Assembly (NCBI GenBank): GCA_029936935.1
Contig: JAPYRQ010000015.1
Coordinates: 1-38,645, forward strand
DNA from: Dehalococcoidia bacterium
Lineage (GTDB): Bacteria; Chloroflexota; Dehalococcoidia; Lucifugimonadales; UBA1127
Direction of reading: 5' to 3'
Length of the DNA: 38,645 bases
Both the position numbers and the translations under genes were made by a program. Position 1 is the stretch's first letter. Every line of letters begins with the position of its first letter. A model generated the notes under the pieces. It was not told the origin of the DNA. It ran no database searches and saw nothing but the letters and a program-made list of their open reading frames with translations. Of the stretch, positions 7,831 through 15,085 are shown piece after piece.

Positions 7831-8130
7831 CTAGTCACCAATGTTGCGGGGTGCGGCGGCTGTGGCGTCCTTGAGGGCGTCCATGTCCTTGCCGTTGAAG
7901 TAATCAGCATTCACTGCGATGAAGGACTGCTCGTTGGCGGGGGTCTGATCCTCCGCGAAGATCGCGTTCACGGGGCAGACAGGCTCGCAGGCGGCGCAGT
8001 CAATGCACTCGTCGGGAGCAATGTACATCATGTTGTCATCGGCAGTGGTGTAGATGCAGTCCACCGGGCACACATCAATACATGCACCGTCTTTTACTCC
8101 AACACAAGGCGAGACGATTATATAAGCCAT
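7831..8130 (-). CDS. Ferredoxin with two Fe-S clusters (7Fe type), copy 2
   Basis: 99 residues. The first cysteine set is C9-x7-C17-x3-C21-P, with an extra C25; the second is CIDCAACEPVCP, that is CxxCxxCxxxCP. The missing CxxC in the first set and the spacing match FdxA-type 7Fe ferredoxins ([3Fe-4S] plus [4Fe-4S]). The C-terminal 40 residues (ANEQ...YF.GKDMDALKDA) extend past the core, as in this subfamily. It shares about 69 of 99 residues with the gene at 8254 by hand count, so the pair is a tandem duplication. It would carry electrons between redox enzymes; the sulfite/nitrite reductase in this window is a possible partner, by inference only. Confidence 0.92.
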   Translation of the reverse strand: MAYIIVSPCVGVKDGACIDVCPVDCIYTTADDNMMYIAPDECIDCAACEPVCPVNAIFAEDQTPANEQSFIAVNADYFNGKDMDALKDATAAAPRNIGD

Positions 8131-8253
8131 GATCCAAGGACCCCCTTTTCAATTCTGTCTTATTGTCGCCCGCCAGACGCCCGGGTTGAGCGTGTCCTTG
8201 TGGGGACGCAGGCGATATTGTAGCAGGCGCAGTCACCAAAGGTCTACCGAATT

Positions 8254-8553
8254 CTATTCGTTAATCATCCGTAGGGCGGTCTTGGTGGCGTCCTTCAGGG
8301 CAGCCATGTCCTTGCCCTCGAAGTAAACGGCGTTGATCTGCTTGTACTCCTGCTCGTTTGCAGGAAGACGGTCCTCCAGGAAAATAGCGCTGATTGGGCA
8401 TGCGGGAATGCACGCACCGCAATCGATGCACTCGTTCGGTTCAATGTACATCTGCTGATCGTCGTCCGTGGTGTAGATGCAGTCCACCGGGCACACATCG
8501 ATGCAACTACCGTCCTTGACTCCGACGCAGGGGGAAACAATCACGTGAGCCAT
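8254..8553 (-). CDS. Ferredoxin with two Fe-S clusters (7Fe type), copy 1
   Basis: 99 residues with the same layout as the downstream copy: C9-x7-C17-x3-C21-P and a second set CIDCGACIPACP. GAGGAGG lies 12-18 bases before the ATG. The 123-base gap to the second copy shows no gene. Differences between the copies lie mostly around the second cluster (AACEPVCPVN versus GACIPACPIS) and in the C-terminal tail, which could tune potential or partner choice. All cluster cysteines are kept in both, so neither looks decayed. Confidence 0.92.
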   Translation of the reverse strand: MAHVIVSPCVGVKDGSCIDVCPVDCIYTTDDDQQMYIEPNECIDCGACIPACPISAIFLEDRLPANEQEYKQINAVYFEGKDMAALKDATKTALRMINE

Positions 8554-8682
8554 TGCTGGAGAGCCTCCTCAAATCCGATATGGTTCTAATTGATGAGCCT
8601 ACGAGACGATGTAGGCCAAAACGGAAATATTGTAGCACACAGATAAGTCACGGCAAGCCCGGAACCGAGGGGCTACTGTGGC

Positions 8683-9123
8683 TTAGAGGTTAATGCCGTA
8701 GTTGCGCTTGCGGACTGATAGGCTGACGAACGTCTCTGTACGTCGTACGCCGACGATTGTGCCCACAACGGCCTTGAGGAAGTTGCCCAGCTCTTCAGAC
8801 GTGGGAAGTGTCACCCAGCAGAAGATATCGAATGAACCTGTGGTCACGGAGACCCAAGAACTTTCCTTGAGCTCCACGAGGGTGTTGGCCACTTCATCGA
8901 TTTTGTCAGGGTCTACCTGGATGCCCACCAGGGCCTCGGTATCGTAGCCCAGGACCTCCGGGTCAGGGAGGGCGACTACCTTGATGTAGCCATCCGAAAC
9001 CAGCGCCTTCAGCCGACGCCGCACGGTGCCTTCACTGACGCCTACGTCTCTGGCGATGCGGGCGTTGCTGGCCCTGCCGTTGGTTTGCAGTATCTGGATT
9101 ATCTTTCGGTCTAACTCGTCCAT
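8683..9123 (-). CDS. Lrp/AsnC-family transcription regulator
   Basis: 146 residues from the ATG at 9123. The N-terminal helix-turn-helix reads MDELDRKIIQILQTNGRASN, then IARDVGVSEGTVRRRLKALVSDGYI; the C-terminal RAM ligand domain follows (ALVGIQVDPDKIDEVANTL, SSWVSVTTGSFDIFCWVTLP). Such proteins sense amino acids or similar effectors and control transport and catabolism. A longer frame reaches 9189, but a TTGACA-18-TACGAT promoter lies inside that extension, so the short start is preferred. Two GTTACAT repeats one helical turn apart lie upstream of the -35 box and suit autoregulation. Confidence 0.9.
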   Translation of the reverse strand: MDELDRKIIQILQTNGRASNARIARDVGVSEGTVRRRLKALVSDGYIKVVALPDPEVLGYDTEALVGIQVDPDKIDEVANTLVELKESSWVSVTTGSFDIFCWVTLPTSEELGNFLKAVVGTIVGVRRTETFVSLSVRKRNYGINL

Positions 9124-9159
9124 CAAAGGCATGCTCCTGGCTAGTCGATTACTCCTTCC

Positions 9160-9189
9160 ATCGTATGGGCGAGCGACGAAATCTGTCAA
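9160..9189 (-). promoter_or_regulatory. Sigma70 promoter of the Lrp-family gene
   Basis: Perfect -35 box TTGACA (complement of 9184-9189), 18-base spacer and TACGAT (complement of 9160-9165, four of six). Transcription would begin near 9153, leaving about 30 bases before the ATG, with AGGAG in front of the start. Confidence 0.6.
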
Positions 9190-9198
9190 CGAAATGGT

Positions 9199-9216
9199 GT
9201 TACATTACTGTTACAT
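9199..9216. promoter_or_regulatory. Phased direct repeat GTTACAT x2, possible operator
   Basis: GTTACAT occurs at 9199-9205 and again at 9210-9216, exactly 11 bases apart, which puts both on the same DNA face. The pair is 10 bases upstream of the -35 box of the Lrp-family gene, a usual place for an activator or autoregulator. Confidence 0.4.
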
Positions 9217-9246
9217 CTCATCGCTACCTGCACGGAATGGCTGGAA

Positions 9247-9759
9247 CTAGCTACGAAGCGACCGAATGTTGCCTCTTAGGTAGAGCAGCCAGATGGGCAG
9301 CGCTACGATTGCCGTAGAAAGCTCCTGGCCAGGCGGTTGGTTGAACCCCTCGTCCAAGATGTAGAACCGCAGCGATTCAAAAGCCCCGGACGGCAGGCTG
9401 CTTACGGTGATGATGCCGAATATCAGTAGCAGGGTCAGCATGTAGACTTTGCCGATAAGCCCAGACGAACGCTCTTCAGTCGTCTCCACTTTCCTGCATC
9501 CCCAGGCGTGGGCTCCCCACAGGATGCCTCCAAAGAAGGTGAAGCTGATGCCCTTGAGAAGACCTTCTTGGAAGGCGCGTTTCAGCCCCTTTACCTCTCG
9601 CTCTTCCTGTAGGACGTCCTGTTCCTCCTGGTAGACGGCCCACTCTGCCTGCAACACCAGAAGCTCCCCGTCCAGGACGAGCTGCTCGGCTTGTGTGGCG
9701 TCTCGCTCTGCCTGGGTGGCATCCAGCTTGGCCTCGAGGGCGTGCTGTCGTTCGTTCAA
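9247..9759 (-). CDS. Coiled-coil membrane protein, function unknown
   Basis: 170 residues. Residues 1-60 form a Gln/Glu-rich, likely coiled-coil segment with repeated AEW, EEQ and TQAE patterns. Hydrophobic segments follow near 70-86, 105-122 and 145-160; the last part (PPGQELSTAIVALPIWLLYLR) resembles, from memory, DUF5671-type membrane proteins. It starts 6 bases after the stop of the gene at 9766, so the two form a unit and may interact. Function is unknown. Confidence 0.7.
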   Translation of the reverse strand: MNERQHALEAKLDATQAERDATQAEQLVLDGELLVLQAEWAVYQEEQDVLQEEREVKGLKRAFQEGLLKGISFTFFGGILWGAHAWGCRKVETTEERSSGLIGKVYMLTLLLIFGIITVSSLPSGAFESLRFYILDEGFNQPPGQELSTAIVALPIWLLYLRGNIRSLRS

Positions 9760-9765
9760 CGCGTT

Positions 9766-10113
9766 CTACCTAATCTGGAAGTTGTTCTGTTGGCTCTGCA
9801 ACACATCGCCCTTGGACAGTGGTGCACGTGGCGCGAAATCGTTGCTGGAGTAGACGGGGTAGTAGCTAAAGTCGCGATCCAGGGTCTCCGACATGCCTAA
9901 GTTCACCAGGTGGCCGATGCCGCCGACCATCAACACGAGGCTGACGACGGACAATAGGGCCAAATACATGCGGAAGAGGGTGCGCGTTGGGAACTCCTGC
10001 TTGTCGCCCCGGCGGGCTGCTTGAACCATGTACAGGCCGAGGGCGATGGCACCGGTGATGCCCAGGATGATGAGGAGGGGTACCACCATGCCGATAACGT
10101 TATCGGGATCCAT
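9766..10113 (-). CDS. Two-helix membrane protein, function unknown
   Basis: 115 residues from the ATG at 10113, which has an excellent AAAGGAGA site; the frame is open further upstream but without a comparable site. Hydrophobic segments lie at about 8-32 and 50-72; a polar tail rich in Ser and Asn (DFSYYPVYSSNDFAPRAP) follows. It directly precedes the coiled-coil membrane gene and is likely cotranscribed with it. Some resemblance to DUF5671-type proteins is from memory and uncertain. Confidence 0.7.
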   Translation of the reverse strand: MDPDNVIGMVVPLLIILGITGAIALGLYMVQAARRGDKQEFPTRTLFRMYLALLSVVSLVLMVGGIGHLVNLGMSETLDRDFSYYPVYSSNDFAPRAPLSKGDVLQSQQNNFQIR

Positions 10114-10176
10114 GAGTCTCCTTTGCGGCGTGTTGCCTGCTAAAGAGACGCGCCAACACACGATGCGGTTCCGCCC

Positions 10177-10197
10177 CCGCCTTGCCGGTTCTGCTAC
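10177..10197. repeat. Island hairpin repeat, copy 1 (degenerate)
   Basis: On the minus strand GTAGCAGAACCGGCAAGGCGG, a one-base-shorter relative of the CAAAACCGCCTAAGGCGG element found at 10850, 11306 and 11983. It lies 30 bases after the stop of the gene at 10228. Confidence 0.45.
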
Positions 10198-10227
10198 GGG
10201 CGCTAGGTGGCGTTTGATGGCAGGTGG

Positions 10228-10815
10228 CTATGTGGCTGATTCGTGGGACCAGGAGACTACTTCGTTGGGTTGCGGATGGTGATACCACATGCGAACAGCC
10301 AGTACTGTTCTGTAGGTGGTTCCTGAGTGGCTATAGGAGATGATGAATCGTAGGGTCCCTCGCGATTGGTCTAGCTGCCATTGTGAGAACTCGCCGTGAT
10401 TCCGTAGGGAGATGCCTTGTGTGCCAGGCTCCCCGGGGAACAACGCACCGTCATCGCCAACGTCCCACTCATCGCTTTGGTTGCCCTCAGTCTTTCCAAT
10501 CGTGGCTGTGTACTTGATGTTTTGGCCGGGCAATTTCCCCCAGTTGGAAAAGGTAATGTACAGATAGTCGGGTGTATTGCTGTGGGAGGGGTCTTGTTCA
10601 GCAACTGGCACATTCAAACGGGGACTCTTGTTGGCACCGATCCAGGGTCTCTCTGAGTTCTTTACGACCTTTCGTGTGTCCCGAAGTGTTGCGATTGCAA
10701 CGACCAGTGCAACCAGCACGCCAACCACGGCAAAACTGGCACCAATGGCGCTTATCGTGTTCGGTCCCCAACCCCAATCGTCAGTCATGGGCACATTGAA
10801 CATCAGGAATCCCAT
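10228..10815 (-). CDS. Membrane-anchored protein of unknown function
   Basis: 195 residues. A single hydrophobic segment (about 19-43: NTISAIGASFAVVGVLVALVV region) follows a short N-terminus; the rest is soluble, rich in Gly, Ser and aromatic residues and probably beta-structured. A basic patch RDTRKVVKNSERPW just after the membrane segment suggests a cytoplasmic domain. No family recognised. The start could be ATG 10815, 10803 or 10788; none has a strong ribosome site. It belongs to the accessory run of small minus-strand genes. Confidence 0.6.
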   Translation of the reverse strand: MGFLMFNVPMTDDWGWGPNTISAIGASFAVVGVLVALVVAIATLRDTRKVVKNSERPWIGANKSPRLNVPVAEQDPSHSNTPDYLYITFSNWGKLPGQNIKYTATIGKTEGNQSDEWDVGDDGALFPGEPGTQGISLRNHGEFSQWQLDQSRGTLRFIISYSHSGTTYRTVLAVRMWYHHPQPNEVVSWSHESAT

Positions 10816-10849
10816 GCCCGCAACCGGCGTGCCGGTTTTGCTAGTGGGG

Positions 10850-10871
10850 CCGCCTTGGGCGGATTTGTTAC
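10850..10871. repeat. Island hairpin repeat, copy 2
   Basis: Plus strand CCGCCTTGGGCGG followed by ATTTGTTAC. It lies between the stop at 10894 and the start at 10815. The neighbouring AACCGGCGTGCCGGTTTT (10822-10839) is a second hairpin with a T-run on the plus strand, although the genes here lie on the minus strand. Confidence 0.55.
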
Positions 10872-10893
10872 GAGGGGAGAGGGTTGGTTTTGC

Positions 10894-11292
10894 TCAGGAG
10901 CGGCCCTGCTTTGGAGATAGGCTGGTGTCGTCAAGGAAGGCCTCGGTGATGTTGCCACGCGCGAACTCGACGCGGATTGCGTGTGCCGCAGCGACATCGA
11001 TGGCCCCGGGCGTGTCCGGCAGCAGGAACGTTCTGGCGTCGCTTGGCAGCGATGAGAAGGGTGGCCCAAGGAAGATCTCTACCTGCCACCTGGCGGGGTC
11101 CACGTGGATGGCGACCTCGAACTCCGGCGGTAGCATGATGAGGGACTCAATGGTGTTGGCAGAGCCGAGGGCGTTTGGAGCAAGTACCGTGGTGTACGTG
11201 CCCGTATCGAAGTCGCTGCCATCAGGGATATGGACGGCCCTGGACGTTACACCCGGATGGCGGCCGGGTTCCTGTTTGTTGATTGCTGGCAC
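10894..11292 (-). CDS. Hypothetical protein, 132 residues
   Basis: Starts at GTG 11292 with AAGGAA nearby. No signal peptide or membrane segment is visible. The sequence is mixed alpha/beta in appearance, with FEVAIHVDPARWQVEIFLGPP in the middle. I recognise no family. It lies between two copies of the island hairpin repeat (10850 and 11306). Coding is supported by length, codon pattern and ribosome site; function is unknown. Confidence 0.55.
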   Translation of the reverse strand: MPAINKQEPGRHPGVTSRAVHIPDGSDFDTGTYTTVLAPNALGSANTIESLIMLPPEFEVAIHVDPARWQVEIFLGPPFSSLPSDARTFLLPDTPGAIDVAAAHAIRVEFARGNITEAFLDDTSLSPKQGRS

Positions 11293-11305
11293 TTGAGGGT
11301 TCCTT

Positions 11306-11327
11306 GCCGCCTTAGGCGGTTTTGTTA
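11306..11327. repeat. Island hairpin repeat, copy 3
   Basis: Plus strand GCCGCCTTAGGCGG followed by TTTTGTTAC: a CCGCC/GGCGG stem with a three-base loop and a T-run. It looks like an intrinsic terminator for plus-strand transcription, yet it separates two minus-strand genes, 17 bases after the stop of 11344-11577. Confidence 0.6.
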
Positions 11328-11343
11328 CTGGGTTTTGGAGTGT

Positions 11344-11577
11344 TTATTCTTCTGTGAGGTTGCGTTCCCAAATCTGCTCAATGAACCCGTTGTCAAAGAG
11401 GATTGTGTACAGAGGTTCCAACTCAGATTGGGCCCGACCAGATGTAGGGTCATTAGAAACAGTGGAGTCAATCACCACCGTGACGGTACCGGGCTGTTCG
11501 TGCTGCCCTGCCCTGAGGGTTGTGTCGTCGTTGGGCCCCAGGGTCATGACTCTTTGGCCTCTTGCAAACCTCGACAT
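11344..11577 (-). CDS. Small SH3-barrel-like protein, paralogue of 11687-11911
   Basis: 77 residues with an AAGGAG site before the ATG. The pattern FARGQRVMTL, then PGTVTVV, then YTILFDNGFIEQIWERNL is typical of small SH3-like beta-barrels. It resembles its neighbour at 11687: F..G.RV near the start, a Gly-Val turn, YT..FD near the end and a final W or E plus L. No enzyme residues are visible. Role unknown; protein or nucleic-acid contact is a guess. Confidence 0.6.
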   Translation of the reverse strand: MSRFARGQRVMTLGPNDDTTLRAGQHEQPGTVTVVIDSTVSNDPTSGRAQSELEPLYTILFDNGFIEQIWERNLTEE

Positions 11578-11686
11578 AAAAACTCCTTGATTGGGTATGC
11601 CTACATCTTATGGGTTAAGCGTATCAGACGCGCTGAGGGGGCTCCCGGTAGGTTGCCTGGGATTGACCAGAGGTAGGAATGAGCCA

Positions 11687-11911
11687 CTACCCAAAGTCCT
11701 GCTGTAACCAGGTTTCAAAGACCTTCATGGGCTTGCTCTCACCGTCGAATTGAACGGTGTATACCTGTTGGGCATTATCAATCGACTCACCATGAAGTAC
11801 CGAGACGAAGTTGACACCAACCACCTCACCAGCATCGCCCCACATTCCCATTGGTGTGTCAGGACTTTGATCTCGGATGCGAACTCGCATGCCAATCTCG
11901 AACAGAGGCAT
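11687..11911 (-). CDS. Small SH3-barrel-like protein
   Basis: 74 residues from the ATG at 11911, which follows GGGGGAAG; a longer frame to 11968 lacks such a site. MPLFEIGMRVRIRDQSPDTP, then GDAGEVVGVNFV and YTVQFDGESKPMKVFETWL give an SH3-like barrel pattern with a closing WL. Probably a paralogue of the gene at 11344. Unknown function, in the run of accessory genes. Confidence 0.6.
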   Translation of the reverse strand: MPLFEIGMRVRIRDQSPDTPMGMWGDAGEVVGVNFVSVLHGESIDNAQQVYTVQFDGESKPMKVFETWLQQDFG

Positions 11912-11982
11912 GCTTCCCCCAGGTTGCGTGATGATGGGGATGATACGCATACGAACAAGGGAAATCAACTACGCCCGGCTTA

Positions 11983-12023
11983 GCCGCCTTAGGCGGTTTT
12001 GTCCCGCTTAGCGGGTTTTGTGG
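11983..12023. repeat. Island hairpin repeat, copy 4 (double)
   Basis: Two hairpins in tandem on the plus strand: GCCGCCTTAGGCGGTTTTGT and CCCGCTTAGCGGGTTTTGTG. Both have TTA loops and TTTTG tails and lie just after the stop of the gene at 12044. Confidence 0.6.
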
Positions 12024-12043
12024 ACGGGGGGCGTGGGTTTTGC

Positions 12044-12691
12044 TTACTGGGCTTGGGAAGTCGTATTGCGGCTACTGGGTGGCGGTACGAAAACCAAATT
12101 GACCAAATCATTCCCGTTAAGTATTTGTGCTGCCGGGAGCCGGCTACAACGATCGTTATCATCGTGCTCATCCATGCATACAAGGTGATGCGCATACGCA
12201 AATAACTTTAACAATTGAGGCCAGCCACCAAATTGGCCAGCATCAAGGGAGCCGCTTAACTTAGAGATATTTAGGTGCCAACCAATGGCGGGAATTGAGG
12301 AAGGTTCTTTTAGGAGAGGGTTATTAACTTCATCACAATTGGGTGTTCCAGGAGTATGGGCGTAGGCATTGCGCAAAGCGTTGACACTGCGACAAAGGCT
12401 CCTAACTGAAATGTCATCCAAATTCAACCGTGTGTTAGGGGAGCCATAGGTTTGCTCAAGCACATCGTCAAATATTTGGAGACAAATTGATGTCATGTAT
12501 TTGCGGTGGTTCTCAAATTCAACAGGTACATTCTCTTGCTGAAAATTCGAAAATTTCACGATAAAACTGCCGTAATTAGAAAAATTAAGGTGGGCGGTAT
12601 TGGGGAAGGTATCCAATGTGATTCTACCTTCACCTACCACAGATTGAATTACAAAGCTAAATACCCAAGTATCTAGAGCTTGGGCTAGCAA
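12044..12691 (-). CDS. Hypothetical protein with HEPN-like RNxxxH motif
   Basis: 215 residues if started at TTG 12691. The base composition is visibly AT-richer than its neighbours, which suggests transfer. R107-N108-AYA-H112 in SVNALRNAYAHTPG matches the RNxxxH signature of HEPN ribonucleases, and the flanking region looks helical. HEPN proteins often act in toxin-antitoxin or anti-phage systems; here this is inference from one motif. A textbook AGGAG (complement of 12725-12729) lies six bases before an in-frame ATA at 12718, not before the TTG, so the true start may be 12718 (ITAQIGRSLLLAQAL). Confidence 0.6.
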   Translation of the reverse strand: MLAQALDTWVFSFVIQSVVGEGRITLDTFPNTAHLNFSNYGSFIVKFSNFQQENVPVEFENHRKYMTSICLQIFDDVLEQTYGSPNTRLNLDDISVRSLCRSVNALRNAYAHTPGTPNCDEVNNPLLKEPSSIPAIGWHLNISKLSGSLDAGQFGGWPQLLKLFAYAHHLVCMDEHDDNDRCSRLPAAQILNGNDLVNLVFVPPPSSRNTTSQAQ

Positions 12692-12811
12692 GAGTGAGCG
12701 TCCGATCTGAGCAGTTATGACGGACTCCTAAAACCCAGGTTGTTCAGTCAGATTGAGCCAATCATAGCTAATACATACATGAATTAAAATCAAGTGGTTT
12801 CCGCGCCAGGG

Positions 12812-12833
12812 AAAAAAAGCGGCTAAGCCGCTT
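12812..12833 (-). terminator. Intrinsic terminator of the VWA gene
   Basis: On the minus strand AAGCGGC/GCCGCTT with a three-base loop is followed by seven T residues (complement of 12812-12818, counting those in the stem). The 5' arm overlaps the stop codon. Confidence 0.8.
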
Positions 12834-14844
12834 AAGCCACTACTTTTTTCCGGCGGTTGTTGATGTAGTCGACAAGCACATACTCGCCAAGCTGATCCGG
12901 GCTTGAGTAGAAGGCGCGGCCTTGATTGATCTTGGTCAGCTTGTCCACGAAGTCCAGCAAGTAGTAGTTGGACTCCAGCATGAACGTGTTGATAGTGATG
13001 CCCTCCTGGGTCACTCGACGCACCTCTCGCAGGGTCTCCTGCATAGTGCGGAAGCTGGGCGGGTAGCTGAACACCGGGTAGGCACCCTCCATGTGGGCGG
13101 TGGGCTCACCGTCCGTGATCATCACGATCTGCCGTGTGGCACCCTTGTGCTTGTTCAGCAGCTTGCGGGACATCATCAGCGCGTGCTGCATGTTGGTGCC
13201 GGAGACCCAGGCGTTCCAGTTCGTCTCAGGCAACTCTTCTTCCTTGATCCGTATCGCCATGTCTGAGAAGCCGATGAGGTAGATGGCGTCTCGAGGGTAC
13301 TGGCTGCGCACCAGGGCGATGAGCGCCAGCGCGACTTTCTTGGCTGCGGCCCAACTGCCCCAATGGCCCATGGACTTACTCTGATCCAGCAGCACGCACG
13401 TGGCCGCCATGGTGGACTGCTCCCTTTCAACCAGCTCGAAATCGTCAGGGCGTATCTTCACCGGCGTGCCCGGGCCGTTCCTGACGATGGCGTTGTGCAG
13501 CGTCTTTTCCAGCGAGAGGTCGAACGAGTCACCGAACTCGTACCGACGTGTGGCCCCCGATGCATCACCCGTCATGCCTGCCTCATACAGGTCATGGCTG
13601 GTCATCCTGTCCTTTTTCAGGTTGGCGAACACCTCTTTGAGGGCCTTGGAAGCAATCTTGCGGATGCCGCGGGGTGTCAGCTCCATCTTGTCGCCGTTCT
13701 GACGGATGTAGCCGGCATCTTCCAGCATCTTGGCGATCTCTTTGAGCTGCTCCAGGTTCTTCCGGGCTTCCTCGCCGAGTAGCCGCTCAATCTCGTCCAT
13801 GTCCAGGTCATGGAAATTGCCCTTGCGGGTGACTTCTTGCAGATGCTTCTCGAGTTGGTCCATGTCCTGCAACTCGCTCATCATCTGCATCGCTTGCTGC
13901 AAGTCCAGCGACTCATCGCCCATGAACGGGTAGCGCTGATCCATATCGTCGGGCGGTAGGAACTGGGACATGAGTGCGCCGAGCTTTGCCAGTTCGTGGG
14001 CCGTCTCGTCGTCGATGAGAGACTCCATCAGGTCTTGGAGCTCCTGGCGCTGCTCGTCAGACATCGATCGCATCAGAGAGTCCATCTGTGCCATCTGCTC
14101 CCGCATGTGCTCCATAAGCTCCTGGAACGACTGCGGAGGGTTGTCCCCGAACATCTGGCCGTGCTTGTCCATGAACTCCTGGAAGTTGGGCTCACCGCCC
14201 GTCTGGAGCATCTCGTTCATGTCCTTGAGCATGTCCTTCATGCCTGACATGTCCCCGGGGCTCATGCCCTCTAGGTTGTCACGCATGTTCTGCGCCATGT
14301 TGTTGGTCATCTGCTGTTTGAGGCTGTCCAGCAGTTCCTTGAACTTTTCAGCCGCCTCGGGGTCCATGAACTCGTAGTCGTTCAGCTCCTTGATGGCACC
14401 GCCAAGGCTGCCCGGCAGGCCGTCCAAGGTCTCTTTATTGCGATCAACCTGCTGGCGGAGCTTCTCTGTGAGTTGGTCCTTCATCTCGTCCCGGCCGGGC
14501 TCACCGCGCTTTTCCTCCGTGTCCTGCATGCGCTTGTCCATGCCCTGGCGTTCCTGCTCAAGGATCTCGTCCAGCTTCTCCTTCATGTCCTTCATGGTGT
14601 TGTCCAGGTTGAAGCGCTCAAGCTGCTGCTGACGCTGCTGGCGAAGTCGCTCCATCATGTCCCGCATGCCGTCCAGACGCTGGCCATCCGGCATCTGCAT
14701 ACCGCGACGCATCATGTCTCGCAGGGCGCGATTGACGTCGCCGTGGTTCATCAGGTCGTCGGCGAGGGCGTCCATGAGGTCATCGTGATCCGGGTCGAAG
14801 ACTTCCTGGGAGCCGTCCCATTGCGAGTACCGGAACGTCAGCAT
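12832..14844 (-). CDS. VWA-domain protein with long acidic helical N-terminal region
   Basis: 670 residues. From about 30 to 380 it is rich in Met, Asp, Glu and Gln with helical, likely coiled-coil repeats (MMERLRQQRQQQLERF). A von Willebrand A domain covers about 480-670: the MIDAS motif is complete with D487-QSKS, T550 (SGTN) and D578 (TDGEP). Such stand-alone bacterial VWA proteins often work with MoxR-type AAA+ ATPases in protein or metal-centre assembly; no MoxR gene is in the window. It appears to be a single gene with its own terminator. The domain call is sure, the role is not. Confidence 0.85.
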   Translation of the reverse strand: MLTFRYSQWDGSQEVFDPDHDDLMDALADDLMNHGDVNRALRDMMRRGMQMPDGQRLDGMRDMMERLRQQRQQQLERFNLDNTMKDMKEKLDEILEQERQGMDKRMQDTEEKRGEPGRDEMKDQLTEKLRQQVDRNKETLDGLPGSLGGAIKELNDYEFMDPEAAEKFKELLDSLKQQMTNNMAQNMRDNLEGMSPGDMSGMKDMLKDMNEMLQTGGEPNFQEFMDKHGQMFGDNPPQSFQELMEHMREQMAQMDSLMRSMSDEQRQELQDLMESLIDDETAHELAKLGALMSQFLPPDDMDQRYPFMGDESLDLQQAMQMMSELQDMDQLEKHLQEVTRKGNFHDLDMDEIERLLGEEARKNLEQLKEIAKMLEDAGYIRQNGDKMELTPRGIRKIASKALKEVFANLKKDRMTSHDLYEAGMTGDASGATRRYEFGDSFDLSLEKTLHNAIVRNGPGTPVKIRPDDFELVEREQSTMAATCVLLDQSKSMGHWGSWAAAKKVALALIALVRSQYPRDAIYLIGFSDMAIRIKEEELPETNWNAWVSGTNMQHALMMSRKLLNKHKGATRQIVMITDGEPTAHMEGAYPVFSYPPSFRTMQETLREVRRVTQEGITINTFMLESNYYLLDFVDKLTKINQGRAFYSSPDQLGEYVLVDYINNRRKKVVA

Positions 14845-14993
14845 TCTTTGTACTCCTGCGGGTTACGTTGTTTGCTTGGCGAGTCGTTGGTTGAAGGGGT
14901 TTGAACGAGGGTGTTTTGGATATGGCACCAGCCTAGTCTCGATAGCTGGGGGTGTCAATGTGGGTGATTCATCACTATTGAGGTACGTGGCTG

Positions 14994-15025
14994 TTGCTCC
15001 ACATACCTGGCCCCAAGTATACTTG
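14994..15025 (+). promoter_or_regulatory. gatB promoter containing a 12-base palindrome
   Basis: TTGCTC (14994-14999, weak) and TATACT (15018-15023) are 18 bases apart. The -10 box is inside the perfect palindrome CAAGTATACTTG (15014-15025). A near-identical palindrome, CGAGTATACTCG, lies before oppB at 26854-26865. Confidence 0.4.
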
Positions 15026-15085
15026 AAGCAGCCACTTTCTTTGGTGGTCACCACATAGAAAAACAACGTTGGGGAGAGCAAAACA

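Noticed and set aside
9124-9189. N-terminal extension of the Lrp-family protein
   Set aside because: The region contains the TTGACA-18-TACGAT promoter and the extension does not match the family.
10177-12023. Integron attC sites between the small genes
   Set aside because: The repeats are only about 20 bases, lack paired RYYYAAC and GTTRRRY core sites, and no integrase is present.
12922-14904. Several open plus-strand frames opposite the VWA gene
   Set aside because: They are mirror frames of a GC-rich, Met/Asp/Glu-rich gene, with no ribosome sites and low-complexity translations.
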